This document shows, in pieces, positions 34,601-45,359 of a stretch of DNA of 64,000 bases (position 1 is the stretch's first letter; every line of letters begins with the position of its first letter). Origin of the DNA: Owenia fusiformis (lineage: Eukaryota > Annelida > Polychaeta > Sabellida > Oweniidae); contig CAIIXF020000001.1 in assembly GCA_903813345.2 (NCBI GenBank), positions 38,845,366 to 38,909,365 of the forward strand. The letters run 5' to 3'. Both the position numbers and the translations under genes were made by a program. The notes beneath the pieces are model-generated. The model saw only the letters and a program-made list of their open reading frames with translations, was not told where the DNA came from and did not search any database.

Positions 34601-37600
34601 TTGCTACCACTGTTATTTTCAGTGGACAAGTTTTCGCAAATTTTTGAATTGTATTCATCTTTAGCTTCCCCTGGGGGTCAGGATGAAAAACACAGAATAT
34701 ATGTGGAATAGATAAATGTTGTGAATATACTACCAAAATTTCAAACAATAATATTAATTACTTTGGTTTAGAATGAAAAATTTATGATTTTTGCGAAAAA
34801 GTCCCGTCATTTTTAAAGCGGCGGCCATCTTGAAAAATTCTTTTTTTGCGTAAAACTATTCACCAATACACATCTTTCCGCTAAATATGAAGAAAATCCG
34901 TCTACTAGTATTTGAGTTATCTTCCGCACGGACAGACGGACGGACTGACGGATGGACTGACTGACGGACGGACGGAGGGCTTCACTATATCCCTACCGAA
35001 CTTCGTTCGTTGGGATAAATATACCTTTTTAATAACCTATATATTAAAAGTTGGGTAAGTTGAGGGCTAAGAGGGTCGATTTCCCTATTTAACTAGAGCA
35101 TTCACAATGAATTATGGTTTACAATGCCATGTAAAACAATCAAATTAGTTCACTGTGTCTGTTACTGTGTGAAACCAGGTGGTAATACTTTACACTCTAA
35201 CTTTGTTATTCATAATTGCCTGTGTTTCATCTATTATGGCTTTCAGTTCCAGGGTTCTAAGAGGTAGGCCCCCATCTCATCAACCCATTAGTTTTGACAA
35301 GGAACCAGCTGATAATTTCCTTTATATATAGTTCTCAGATGTTCAAATCTGACTTTAGATTTGAAGTTTCATTGACCTTCTCAAGGTCAAAAAGGTCAAA
35401 AAAGTATTTTTCAACTTGCTTCAAATTGACTTTTTTCAAAATCATCTACAAGTTCTTAAAAGTTCATATCTGACTTTATATTTGAGATCTGACCTTCAAT
35501 GACCTTCTCAAGGTAAAAAATAGGTCGAAGGGGTCTTTTTCAACTTGCTTCAAATTGACCAAATTTTCGTCTAAAATTATCTACAAGTTCTCAGAAATTC
35601 AAATCTGATTTTTAGATTTAAGACTTGACCTGTCAAATATGTATTTTTCATAATATTGTAAGCAACTAGGTGGTGACATTTTTTCATGTTAATGCCTTGT
35701 TTTTTCTATTTCAGTGACTTTCATATTGAATGTGGTCTCTTCCCAAAGCGGTATACTGGGTATTGCCAGTACTGAGACAATGGCCTTCAATACAAGTGTT
35801 CAACCCAGTGGAACAATTCAACAGAGTGTAACAGGTCAATCTAGTATAAAAGTTACACAACCGAGTGCAATTGTTCAATCAAGTGCATCAATGGAGCATT
35901 GGCCACAGAATGGAACAATAACCCATCAATCGAGTGCAGCTAAGATACAATCAAGTGCAACAGATACACAACTGAGTGCAACAATATTACAACAGAGTAT
36001 AAAAACTCACACAAGTTCAATTATACAACCAAGTGCAACAATAAAGCAACTGATTGAATCAGATACCAGTGTAATATTAACAAGACCATTTGAAACAAAT
36101 CTTATATCATCAACAATTGTTTATCAAAGTGCAACATTTATGGATTTAGATTCAAGTAGTGCAATTTCAAAATCAACTTGGTTCGAATATTTGGAAACTA
36201 TGAGAGAACCATTTAGCATAATGCCAACTCACACACAGTATTTGTCGAGCAGTGAATACAAATCCAAGGTGACAGAAATGGAAGTTATCTCTAAAAGTTC
36301 AACATTAATAACCCCTTTGTTGACCCATACAGCTGAAAGCATCTCAACTGGGACTATTTCTCCCATAACCACATCACCAATACATTCAACTTCAATCTTA
36401 GACTCACCCATTATGAAAAACAGTTCAATGTGGTGGCCAACCCAAAGTAAAGGACTTAGCTCAATCAGTGCTGCAGACATCACCACAGTGGTTCCTAACC
36501 CATGCCAGTCATCTCATAGCAATACGCCATCAAATAGTACATCATCCCCGCAGGAAGTGAATTGCACCCTGGGTCCAACATCTTCACCTATACATTCATA
36601 TCCCACCGAGCGCTGGTCGCTAGGAGCAATCATTGGTACAATCCTTGGAATTGCCTCCTTTATATTAATCATAGGTGAGTAAATCATATGTGAATCAATT
36701 TGTAGGATTTTTGCAGTAACTTATGAAATATCAAGAAGTCTGAATATACATCTTGCTGGCAAGAATTTTAAATGTCTGTTAGACTGAAACTTTTTTATTA
36801 TTTATAATGTGAGCAAAGTACCCATCATACTATTTTCTATCAAACAAGCTTGTGATAAGAGTGTCCTAATATAATGTAAAGAAAAGTCAGGGAATCTTTA
36901 TAATTCCTTCGAACGAAGTTCGGAGATATAAAGAACATCTCCGTTTGTACATCCTTCCATCTGTCTAGGCAATAACTGAAATATCATTATTTTACATATA
37001 CATATTTAATGAGTTTTTGCTGTTTTGGGAAATCTCAAAATACCGTTGAATGACAATACATGATCCAAAAACTATTGACTCATCTTTGCCCAATTAAAAT
37101 CAAGCATTTCAAATGAAGTGTTTGTTAACAATACTTAAACTTTCTGTCCCTTCAGGTGGTATAGTGGCATACATGCTATACTGTAGACGCAGTAGACGTA
37201 AGATTGAAATGAACAAAGATACAACAACCAGCTATGGGTTCAGTTACTTCTCTACCAACTGGGGCGATAGTGTCACTAGTCTGAATTACCTCAGTACCAA
37301 CATACCATTGCCAAAGGTAAGATCTTCAATATAGTTTGCCTAGTGAAATTTCACCTGGGCAATTTTTAATTAAAAGAAAACCCAGTGAAATGACTGTTGT
37401 TGTATGAAACAGAGAGAAGATTCAAGTTACCATGTTTGTAATCCCATGGAACATCATTCTTTTATATGTTAATGCATTAAGACCAGAAGACAAGAGATTT
37501 TCTCAAAATGGCCATTATTTTGAAGAAAAAAATGAAGTTTCTGGTAACTTTAATACTAAATGATATGGTTTGTTCCAAGTTTCAGTTTGGTAATAGCACC

Positions 37601-40600
37601 GCTGTTCTAGAAGGATTTTCTAATATATTCCAGGGTTTTCACTCTAGAATTTCTCACATCAGGCTAATAGATGAAAACAACAGGCAAAATTAATGGAAAT
37701 CATAAATTTTACATGGATAAGTTGAAAAGTCCCAAAAAACAACAGACGATTTTGTGAAAACAACCGGTGAAAATCGCCCTTTGCCTGCTGCTCATGAAAC
37801 CCCAGGAGTTGCTGAATTAATTTTGGCCACTACTTTTTCAATTCTTCATTTTTTGTTTATACCTTTGATTTTTGATTGACCGTTCAAACTTATGAGTGAT
37901 TTGATAAAATATGTCTTGTTCAGTGGGGTTAGCTCTTGGGAGTTCCTGTTTCTAGAAACCATTGTTTTGAGGTCCTTAATCCTTTATAAGCAATCATCTA
38001 TACTTTTTAAAGATCTCGAGGATTTTGTTTCAACAAGCATTTTACGATTTTAAAGATACTCTATTGAGACTGCTCTGTGGCATTTTTTCTTTATTCCTTT
38101 TTGTTTTGAATTTTTAACACCATAACATTAACTAACTACTCAATATGCAACTTTTCACCACGTAGAATTTTAAAATATTAAGTTTGAAAATTCCATTTTT
38201 ATAATGGAGCTCAATGGGAAAAACTACATAATTTGAATTATTTTCAAACGTAGCGGCGCGATTTTGATAAAATTGACAGATATAATAAATATTGGTAAGA
38301 CGAAATGTTTGATGAAAAATGAAGAAAATTCACCGTCCTGGTTACGCAAACTATAGAAAAATCTGAAATAATCATAAAAACCTGTAAAAATAGATTGAAG
38401 GGGGTGATATTCATTTCTAATGTGCCTTTCACTACTACAGGGTAACCATAATTTTGGTACTGATTTGATTTTTCAATGAAAATCATTTCTATAGTGTATA
38501 GTCAGTTTAAATAACACAATTGCTATATTTCTTTACTGAACAGTGCAATCATTTATTTATTTATCAACAGTAATGCAAACTACATATTATACAGTTAGTA
38601 AAATATTAAAATAATTCTATTAAAATTAAAGCATTGAGATGATACTTAAATAATTACATATTATATTGATAGGCATATTATATTATAGGATTTAAGCCAA
38701 TGACTCAATGCATTGTAGATGATTAAATTTAACATATGTCCTGATTCTAGACTATGAACGAGGGTGGTAGTCCAAATTCAAAGCCTAGACTAGAAGACAT
38801 AAGTGAATTGAAGCATCCACTATTCATTGAATCATGTGCTTTAATTCAATTTCACACATTGCAAAATATTTTTTACAATTTCACTTAACAGAATGATATT
38901 TTTTCAAAGATATGTTGTACTTTTAGAATCATTTGCTTCAAAGAATTGAACTATGGCGGCCTTTACTCGTTATTTTACGATTTTTGCTGTAACTCGAAAA
39001 GTAGTCGAGCGATTTTGTTCATATTTGGTATATGAATACTATAAGCATGGCACACTGTCTAATGACACTTTTGGTAGAAGGCAGCCATTTTGAAAAATGG
39101 CCGTCCTTTTAACGTATTTTACTATAACTCGAAAAGTAGTAGAGCGATTTTGTTCATATTTGATGCGTGAATACTATAAGCGTGGCACACTGTCTAATGA
39201 CACTTTTGGTAGAAGGTGGCCATTTTGAAAAATGGCTGCCATTTTTGCTGTATACTTTGTTTGTAAAAAAAATGCCAGCCATGGCTGTTCGATGGGATTT
39301 GCTACACTTTGGTGTTGCTGTTGTCTAGTTGAAGGATGGATGGACGGACAAATGGAGGGGTCTCTTAGCTTATCCCCTAATCTTCGTTGGATTGAACAAT
39401 TGTGAATATGGTTTGTTGGACAAATAAAACTGATTGAATGTCTAAAAGCAAATAATGAAGTGGTAATTTATTTAAAATCATTAAAATCTCAAACATGCTT
39501 GCTTTGGTCTAGTCACTTAATTCCTAAATGTCCCGTAATTAGTATCTATATACCTTATTAGATGCAGTGAAGGAGTTAAATCATTGGGATATGAATAAAT
39601 CATGCAAAACATATTTTGTACATATTTCTCATCATTTAGGGTTACCCAGTAGTTTACAAGCTGACCTTTGCAAAATATATTTCACTTACTATCCTCATTC
39701 GCTATCACGCTATCTAGTTTCTTTCCAAATTGGCCTGAATTGCCTGGTTTATTGGTTTTAGCGAACCGTCTGTTTCGTCGAACCATCATTTTGCTAAGGT
39801 TGTTTGTGATGAATATACAATATTCAGTTACATATAACTGTACAGCAACTTTATGCAAGGGAAGGTAATTGTGTGAGAGCACATAAAGTACACGAAGTAT
39901 TGACCCACTTGTCTCAGTGAATCTTATAAACAGTGCATAAAGTTTTTTCTATGCAATGATTGGCTCACAGTTACTTATAGTGTAAGTCATTTTATTTCTA
40001 TACAGTGTGGAATAGAGTGTATAAACTTTTACAGTTTCAAGCAGGTTTTAGTGTTTTCTGACCAATGATATATTCAGACTTATTCATTTCACGATTATGT
40101 AATACTGACCTACATATCTGTATAGCATATCTTTAAATCAGTGTTGATTTTGTGCTAAAAATAGAACGAACAGTTAAAAATGAATCAATAGTAATATTAG
40201 TTGTTGCATCATGGAGTTTTAAAAGAACCAGTTGCATTTAGTAGGTCAGTTTGACCTGTAAATGTTTTTATATAGTTTTTTTTTTAAAAATTGAACATTG
40301 CAGATAAACTTCAATTCTGGTTAATTTATGAGAGAAAATCAAGATCACCACCAGCTTAAAATAACAGTTAAGTGCAGTTCAAGTTCAAGATTTAATTGAC
40401 AGGTCTATTTTTGGAGTGAAATTGATGGCCTGTGTTAAAACTTCAAGGTCAAGCTGATCTGGTCACTTTCTAAGACAATTTTAAAAATACATTTGTCTGA
40501 TATTGGTCTATTTCATACCTATAATTCTCAATTAAAACACATTAATAGAAAAGTTTACCTTCCAAATCATTTTTGGCTGTCTAATATAAGTTTGTTTAAG

Positions 40601-41361
40601 AGGTTTTAATCAGAAATATTGCAATCTTAAAGGTTTTTTTGTAGCATTTTCTGGGACCATTTTGTCAAAGAATTTCAGGCAATAACATGATCTTCCATGT
40701 TCTGGGGTTCATGATCCCTCCCAACAAAGTTTAAATTTGGATTTCACTAGCAGACCTATGGGGTGGCACCTGGGGCGCCCCCCCCCCCCAAATTTCTTAA
40801 TTTTTCAAATAATTCTTTTTCAAAAACATACACAGTCTTCTACATTTAAGGCATATGGACCTGGAATTATTCCTAGAATATTCACTACAAAAAAGTCCAA
40901 TAAAATAAAAAACCTGTCTCAAAAAGAAGCCTTTCTTCATGGAGTGGGAAAATGCTAATTGTGTCAAATTGCGTCCATTTTCATAAAAGTTTTATCATTT
41001 ATAAATCAATTACCAGTTATCAAATTTAGTTACGAATAAAAAAATTAATTTTTGACAACATTTGTCAGCTTGGAGAATAAATATACATTGTTGGTTCATA
41101 TTTTAAAGGCTGATGCCTCATAGGAATTTCTATAATGGCATTGTGTTGCATAATGTGTGTAGATTTGTAATAAACGAGAGATTTGATACTGAGGGAGGAG
41201 TAAAACAAAAACGTGATGCAAAACTACAAGGTTGTTTTTGTTTCTAGGAGAATGAGGATGAGATGGTTTCAGTGGATGATGACGCCTTCTTGAACAGCTT
41301 AGACAGTTCAACATTCGCAAACTTCTGGAATGACCCCAACATGAAGAACACTAGGGTTTAA
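28601..41361 (+). CDS. Mucin-like single-pass membrane protein with PDZ-ligand C-terminus
   Basis: Exons 28601-28637, 35715-36674, 37156-37316 and 41248-41361 join with matching phases (1, 1, 0) to 423 codons. Exon 1 plus the start of exon 2 gives MQGKSLGTSVISVTFILNVV, a plausible signal peptide. Residues ~25-310 are rich in Ser, Thr and Gln with loose QPSAT/QSSAT-type repeats, as in O-glycosylated stalks. A membrane segment follows (LGAIIGTILGIASFILIIGG, then IVAYMLYC), bounded by RRSRRK as a stop-transfer signal. The ~85-residue tail is acidic (VSVDDDAFLNSL) and ends NTRV, matching the class I PDZ-binding pattern S/T-x-V. This suggests a type I surface protein tethered to a PDZ scaffold. 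No family is recognised. Exon 1 is the least certain part; exons 2-4 have good splice sites. Confidence 0.62.
29904..30176 (-). pseudogene. Mariner transposase N-terminal fragment, copy A
   Basis: The frame shows AADTIKLLTNAHGGS, then VYEWYKRFNSGRE and a D-x-P-x-x-G-x-P-R-T motif, the second helix-turn-helix and linker of mariner transposases. The frame runs into unrelated codons after about 60 residues. The DDD catalytic domain is absent. Confidence 0.8.
30869..31141 (-). pseudogene. Mariner transposase N-terminal fragment, copy B
   Basis: Identical in sequence to the fragment at 29904-30176, created by the 970-bp tandem duplication. It contains the same WYKRFNSGRE motif and no catalytic domain. 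Confidence 0.8.
31683..31835. mobile_element. 'GGCCCGTAGCC' MITE, copy 2
   Basis: Starts CAGGCCTGTAGCCAGGATTT and ends CCTGGCTACGGGCCT. The internal G-run and C-run match copies at 3529 and 58768. The last base of the right end and the target duplication are not seen, so this copy is older or was trimmed. Confidence 0.75.
32298..34668 (-). mobile_element. CR1/Jockey-type LINE, 5'-truncated, with target duplication
   Basis: The insertion is flanked by the direct repeat CCCTGGGGGT (32288-32297 and 34669-34678). The 5' end (34668) lies inside ORF2, after the endonuclease, as expected from incomplete reverse transcription. The 3' end near 32298 has no poly-A tail, which argues against the L1 group and fits CR1/Jockey relatives. 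Confidence 0.85.
32494..34668 (-). CDS. LINE reverse transcriptase ORF2 (C-terminal ~725 codons), uninterrupted
   Basis: The frame is open from the truncation point to the stop at 32494. It shows the reverse-transcriptase series: KAPGIDNI, ENYRPVTLL, KQSGF, LDISSAFDSV, GVPQGSVLGPLLFLLYINDL and the catalytic FIYADDTS (order as in CR1/Jockey enzymes). The C-terminus has a cysteine/histidine patch, CICGESETPKHFIFNC, common in these families. The absence of stops or frameshifts implies recent insertion. Without the endonuclease and promoter it should not be mobile itself. Confidence 0.88.
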   Translation of the reverse strand, partial: EAKDEYNSKICENLSTENNSGSKYWTLIQKLMNRKFYSGFPTLKLGHTIASTSLEKANLFLKFFSSKYHSDINFNQNLPEFDNRTHIQIGNLETSPENIALIIGTLKRDKAPGIDNITNNMIKLASPSLSSKLSDLFNLIFKTGKFPSVWKEGNTIPIFKKSDRTTIENYRPVTLLQSLSKILEKVIHFHLMEHIFDQKLLYHKQSGFLPGHNTELQITAIVDFILNEFEKGKGVNSCFLDISSAFDSVPHALLLHKLKAYGISGLTLTLLKSYLSQRKICVTVDDAKSKFSNIGHINTGVPQGSVLGPLLFLLYINDLPQNLNSECFIYADDTSAYASFDTALNQTFDLQHDLNILEEWSAKWHLKFKASKSAHMIFQPKHIDNFDPMPLFFEGTQIPYKTSHKHLGFTFDNRLKFDIHINELASKVQKQLNPLQALSHKINSKHLETIYKAYILSHMDYCSSIYGGSTLQNLAKLDKLHYKAAKICSGALHGSCTLKTLDCLKWKTLEMRRNDKNLVIMYKICRGLSPDYITELFDKYKNEQVRDLRSHQPFKIPVKASARLRKSPVLRLINQWNKLSEEERVIPRISIFKTTVRKKTKDFQNFNTTSKLNLSRKQEIILNRIRCGLYFKSQKFAHNFTGISDNLCICGESETPKHFIFNCQRLSTRRHEFIESLEQHNLENLLPRRQEDRIKALVFENDLSLEKDSILKKKFINFIMHQDT
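35330..35705. repeat. ~118-bp tandem repeats ending at the acceptor of mucin exon 2
   Basis: Three units of a repeat with CAACTTGCTTCAAATTGAC, AAAATCATCTACAAGTTCT and GACCTTCTCAAGGTCAAAAA. The terminal segment AGGTGGTGACATTTTTTCAT then GTTAATGCCTTG (35670-35700) lies 15 bases before the exon. The same repeat and same terminal block occur at 47378-47935; inverted terminal blocks occur at 54771 and 57597. Confidence 0.8.
36905..36990. repeat. Fragment of GACG-element family
   Basis: CTTCGAACGAAGTTCGG followed by ATATAAAGAACATCTCCG and a TCCATCTGTC stretch: the degraded right end of the family seen at 7757-7800, in opposite orientation, within intron 2 of the mucin-like gene. Confidence 0.55.
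37317..38935. other. Mucin-like gene intron 3, first part
   Basis: No repeat boundary or gene was recognised. A stretch at 38751 (ACT ATG AAC GAG...) after a good acceptor looks exon-like for about 40 codons but has no donor in the required phase. Confidence 0.4.
38940..39410. mobile_element. GACG-element copy, orientation opposite to the NDUFV1 copy
   Basis: Shares AGCGATTTTGTTCATATTTG, GAATACTATAAGC and AAAATGGCNGCCATTTTT words with 6950-7400 in reverse complement, then ATGCCAGCCATGGCTGTTCG, GATGGGATTTGCTACACTTT and GATGGATGGACGG. It sits in intron 3 of the mucin-like gene. Confidence 0.65.
39420..41247. other. Mucin-like gene intron 3, second part
   Basis: AT-rich intron sequence with a C-run at about 40779-40790. 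No gene or repeat boundary was recognised. Confidence 0.4.
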
Positions 41362-42199
41362 AGTTCTTGATCAGCCCAAAACTAGAGATCAACATTCAAT
41401 ATGACATTTTAAAGTGTTAATTTATAGAGTATTTCCTATTTGCAGATTTATATTTTCAATATTATATAATACTAGGAAAATTGAAACAGCATAATTGATA
41501 TTTTCCCTCTTAAACCAAATACTGTATTCCATTGTGTGATCAACAGCAAGTATTATCCTTTGGAATACCAAAGCGTTTGATAAAGTGAGACTCTGATAAA
41601 TCAGAATGCATGTATTCATTGTATGATATATATTGTTCTGTGTCTGTAGTAATGTATTAGAACTGTTACAGTTTGCATTTATTAAGGATCTGAGATATTC
41701 GATAAGTGTACCTGTGTACACCATACTTACTACATGTACTTGATATTGGCCTATTCTCTCTGTAGGCCTAAAATGAATTTTTGATTGATTTCAAGAAACT
41801 GTTGTAATAATACCAGTGGCAAAATTATTCAAATTACTAAATTCGAGATGTATGACATTCATTTCGAGGCAGGTAATATGAGCGAATGGTGTAACTGTTT
41901 CAGTTATTGTCATTCTCGCACATGGTTCCCATATGCTTATTTATGTTACATTCCATTTGTTTTAGAATTTGTTTTTGTGCCAGAATATGAGCATTCTTTG
42001 AGATTATTATATATTTTGTACATTTTTCTGACAATACATTACTTTATTATTGGAACATGACTTGTTATTCTACATTTAAAGTATTGAATTGTTTTAATAC
42101 TAGGATGTAACAGAAGTTGACTTAAATATGATATTTTTATGAAATCATAATTTTGACTGATATTTTACTCTCATTTAATATGTAGTTGTTTGCTTTAAA

Positions 42200-42830
42200 G
42201 ATTTGTACACAATAAGCCTACATATTAAGTGTCCATTAGGTAGGTGTTTGTTGAGAATTGTACACAGTAAGCCCACATAATTGTCCATTAGGTAGGTGTT
42301 TGCTAAGTATTGTACACAGTAAGCCCACATAAGTGTCCATTAGGTAGGTGTTTGCTAAGTATTGTACACAGTAAGCCCACATAAGTATTCATTAGGTAGG
42401 TGTTTGCTAAGTATTGTACACAGTTAAGCCCACATAAGTGTCCATTAGGTAGGTGTTTGCTAAGTATTGTACACAGTAAGCCCACATAAGTATTCATTAG
42501 GTAGGTGTTTGCTAAGTATTGTACACAGTTAAGCCCACATAAGTGTCCATTAGGTAGGTGTTTGCTAAGTATTGTACACAGTAAGCCCACATAAGTATTC
42601 ATTAGGTAGGTGTTTGCTAAGTATTGTACACAGTTAAGCCCACATTAGTATCCATTAGGTAGGTGTTTGCTAAGTATTGTACACAGTAAGCCCACATAAG
42701 TATTCATTAGGTAGGTGTTTGCTAAGTATTGTACACAGTAAGCCCACATAAGTATTGATTGGGTAGGTGTTTGCTAAGAATTGTACACAGTAAACCCAAA
42801 TAACTTTTCATTAGGTAGGTGTGAGCCTGA
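42200..42830. repeat. 52/53-bp tandem repeat, partly ordered as 105-bp dimers
   Basis: CATTAGGTAGGTGTTTGCTA recurs at 42286, 42338, 42390, 42443, 42495, 42548, 42600, 42653 and 42705. From 42338 the spacing alternates 52 and 53, because every second unit has one extra T (CAGTTAAGCCC) and GTGTCC instead of GTATTC. It lies 0.8 kb downstream of the mucin-like gene, perhaps in its 3' untranslated region. Confidence 0.92.
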
Positions 42831-43127
42831 AAGAGCTGTGTGCAGTAAACACACATATGTTTTCATTTGATAGATAAAAAGTTCCATGCAGTATGCAGCA
42901 GTACATCATATTTTTCACTGTATTTCTAGCATAATCTTCAAATTTATCTGATGTTTAAAAAGTGTGCAAGGAAAAAATTGATGTTACTAGAAAGGTGACT
43001 GAGTAGTAAGAAATTATTTCAATAAACACTACTAATAAACATTACCCATTGGTTCCTTATAATTTGAAATGAATTTTGAAACTTGTATGTATTCAATTTT
43101 CCTTTTCATTAGCTCATTATTCATATA

Positions 43128-43303
43128 CAGTAAAACATGTCTTAGTGAACACCTCTCTCTAGTGAACACCTGTCCCTAGTGGGCACCCTCCTCCGCATAT
43201 ACACCGTTGACTTTTGTATAAATTACCCTCTCTGTAGTGAACATCTACCTACAGTGAACATTTTTTCTTGGCAAAAAAATGTTCACAATACACATATTTA
43301 CTG
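43128..43303. mobile_element. 176-bp pogo-like MITE
   Basis: Left end CAGTAAAACATGTCTTAGTG and right end complementary (GTTCACAATACACATATTTACTG is the right terminus, slightly diverged). TA flanks both sides. The internal words TAGTGAACACCT repeat several times. Related in plan to 27289-27435. Confidence 0.72.
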
Positions 43304-43752
43304 TATTGTATTTAGATTGGGTCACCATGCCAAATATTCCATTCTTTTAAGGTGAAGGCATGTTCATTTTTCCCTCAGTATATTATATTCTCACAGCCAG
43401 AAACATTCCAATGATACTATGAATTATGTATAACTAGTTGTATTTGTATGAACATTTAACCTCTTGAATCCCAGTCTCTAAAATTGGTTGAAACCAGAGA
43501 ATTTTTCATTTTTGCCACCTTTTGATATTTAACTACATTCCTATACAACTTTAGATGCTCAACTTAGTAAAATCAAACGGTGGAGATCATTTCTACAAAT
43601 TCTAAAACAAGTTTTGTTTAAATTGGATGAAAATTGTTCAAATAAGAGCAATTTTAGTGAAAAATTTTGTGACGGATTTTCTCATCACCCTGGGTTTCAA
43701 GGTCATTTCTGAGGTGATGAGATATCTCGTCACTCCAGGTAGTCAAGAGGTT

Positions 43753-44698
43753 TTTTTTTTTTTTTATTTTTTTTTTTATTTATTTTTTTTTTTATTATTT
43801 CCTTATGCAAGATACAAGTATACAAATAACATAATACAATACTAGCAACAGCAACAGGTTGTGTAACACTTACATTTTTCTAATCAATATTTCAAAGTTA
43901 AATAAAAACTCCAAATTTGGATGGTTTCCCTTTTTGTATTTGCTTATAACATTATGTGCCACTGATATAACTACATTAATTTTTTGATCCTTTGTCCCTA
44001 TCAATTTTTCTGTTGGACTCAGATCAATATTTTTGTTAAATTTATCTTGACAATATTTTTTCACTAATTCCCACACCTGTTTAATATGTGGACACTCAAC
44101 AAAGAAATGCTTGTATGTGTCTCTTAATTTACATTTTTCACATTCATTATCATCTTTCTTTTTCATCTTATACAGTAGTTCATTTGTTGGGTATATTTTA
44201 TAAATTATCTTATAATAAAGGGACCTAAGTCTTGGTTCCTTCAGACATTGAACTGTTCTAAATATCAATTTCATATCTATGTCACCCTCTTCCCTCCATT
44301 TTTCAGGAATATTAGGTAGTTCTGTTTGATTTTTTATTATTATATTTTTATAGTCTTTTAATTTTGCTGTTGCTATAACAATATTATTATACATATTTTC
44401 ATTGCTTTTGTGAACAATGGTTTTATTATACAATAAAGATTTTAACAAATTATATTGCATTCTTAACTCTGGTCTAGGGCCTATGATATTTAAAATTTCC
44501 TCAAACTCCTTTATTTTATCATTTTCATCAATAATCTGTCTAAGTTTCTTTATACCCCTTTTAACCCATTCTTCAAAATATATAACCTTTCTACCATATC
44601 TCAAACTGTGGTTATTCCATAATATATCATCATTGTTTAATTCATTATGTAAATCTTTATTGTCTAACCATTGTTTAACAAGTTCAACATAAAATGAT
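43753..44698 (-). mobile_element. L1/Tx1-like LINE, 5'-truncated, with poly-A and target duplication
   Basis: A poly-T/TTTA tract at 43753-43797 (poly-A tail of a minus-strand insert) and the 16-bp direct repeat AGGTAGTCAAGAGGTT (43737-43752 and 44699-44714) define the insertion. It carries only the C-terminal part of ORF2. Confidence 0.9.
43870..44698 (-). pseudogene. L1/Tx1-like ORF2 C-terminal fragment
   Basis: An open frame of about 276 codons with the C-terminal cysteine/histidine patch CEKCKLRDTYKHFFVECPH (C-x2-C-x6-H-x4-C), preceded by a Lys/Ile-rich region. The frame is uninterrupted, so the insertion is fairly young, but the endonuclease and reverse transcriptase are missing. Confidence 0.8.
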
Positions 44699-44714
44699 AG
44701 GTAGTCAAGAGGTT

Positions 44715-45357
44715 AATCTATTTCAGTCAATGAATTGATAGCCATCACTTTTCTAGTTATGGATGCTTGCAACATTCCACATGTTAAACCTGAGAAAAGA
44801 CATTCCTTGTATTGATTTGAATATATGTGTGTGTTAGTTTCAAATTCAATCATGTGTCATTTTGTAAGCCATTGCTAAATGGTATAAATGGAAATCTCTT
44901 GAGATATAAAGAAATCATTTAAATAATTGTACATGTAATACTCTGTCTGTTTCTTAGATTTTTGTGTATAGAAATGTGTGTTACTGTTAGGCGTTATGCT
45001 TCGTCTATGCTTTGATATTATTATATGATATATACATGTACACACATATTATGTGGACATTTGTTGTTTGTATTGCATGCTATTTAAATATTGCTTATTT
45101 ATTATACACATAAATTATACTTTTTTAGAAATATAAAAAGTGTTTTCTGTTAAGTTTATATGAAACTGAAAATGAAGTCCATATAACAAATATAAAAGGG
45201 AATTTCAAGTGGTTATTATGTCACCACCAAAATTGTTATGGTCTCCGTTTTTTTGTGGAGGCAGTTAGTGCTTGGTGATCGGCGTTTGGCGTCTGTAACA
45301 AATTCTTACAACTTCCAATAATTTGACAAATACTGTTTAGACTGACTCAAAATCATC
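44715..45357. other. Intergenic with the edge of a dispersed repeat
   Basis: No gene. At 45222-45310 the block ATGTCACCACCAAAATTGTT, then GGTGATCGGCGTTTGGCGTC and CTGTAACAAATTCTTACAAC looks like the left end of the repeat whose right end is at 47883-47935. Confidence 0.45.
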
Positions 45358-45359
45358 TA

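Larger units (their letters stand above)
31871..35018. mobile_element. GACG-microsatellite element interrupted by a LINE
   Basis: The left end (GAGTAGCAAATCCCAACGAAC) and the right end (CTTCGTTCGTTGGGATAA) are inverted, with a GGAC-rich tract at 34926-34977. About 780 bp belong to the element; the rest is a LINE inserted at 32297. Two short A-rich segments (31912-32110) are loosely repeated. Confidence 0.7.

Noticed and set aside
38751-38888. Exon-like stretch in the mucin-like gene intron 3
   Set aside because: It has an acceptor but its only donors give phase 1, which would put a stop at once in the last exon. Exon 3 joins the last exon directly in phase 0.
41785-42060. 91-codon frame downstream of the mucin-like gene
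   Set aside because: No start context, homology or splice support; more likely 3' untranslated sequence.
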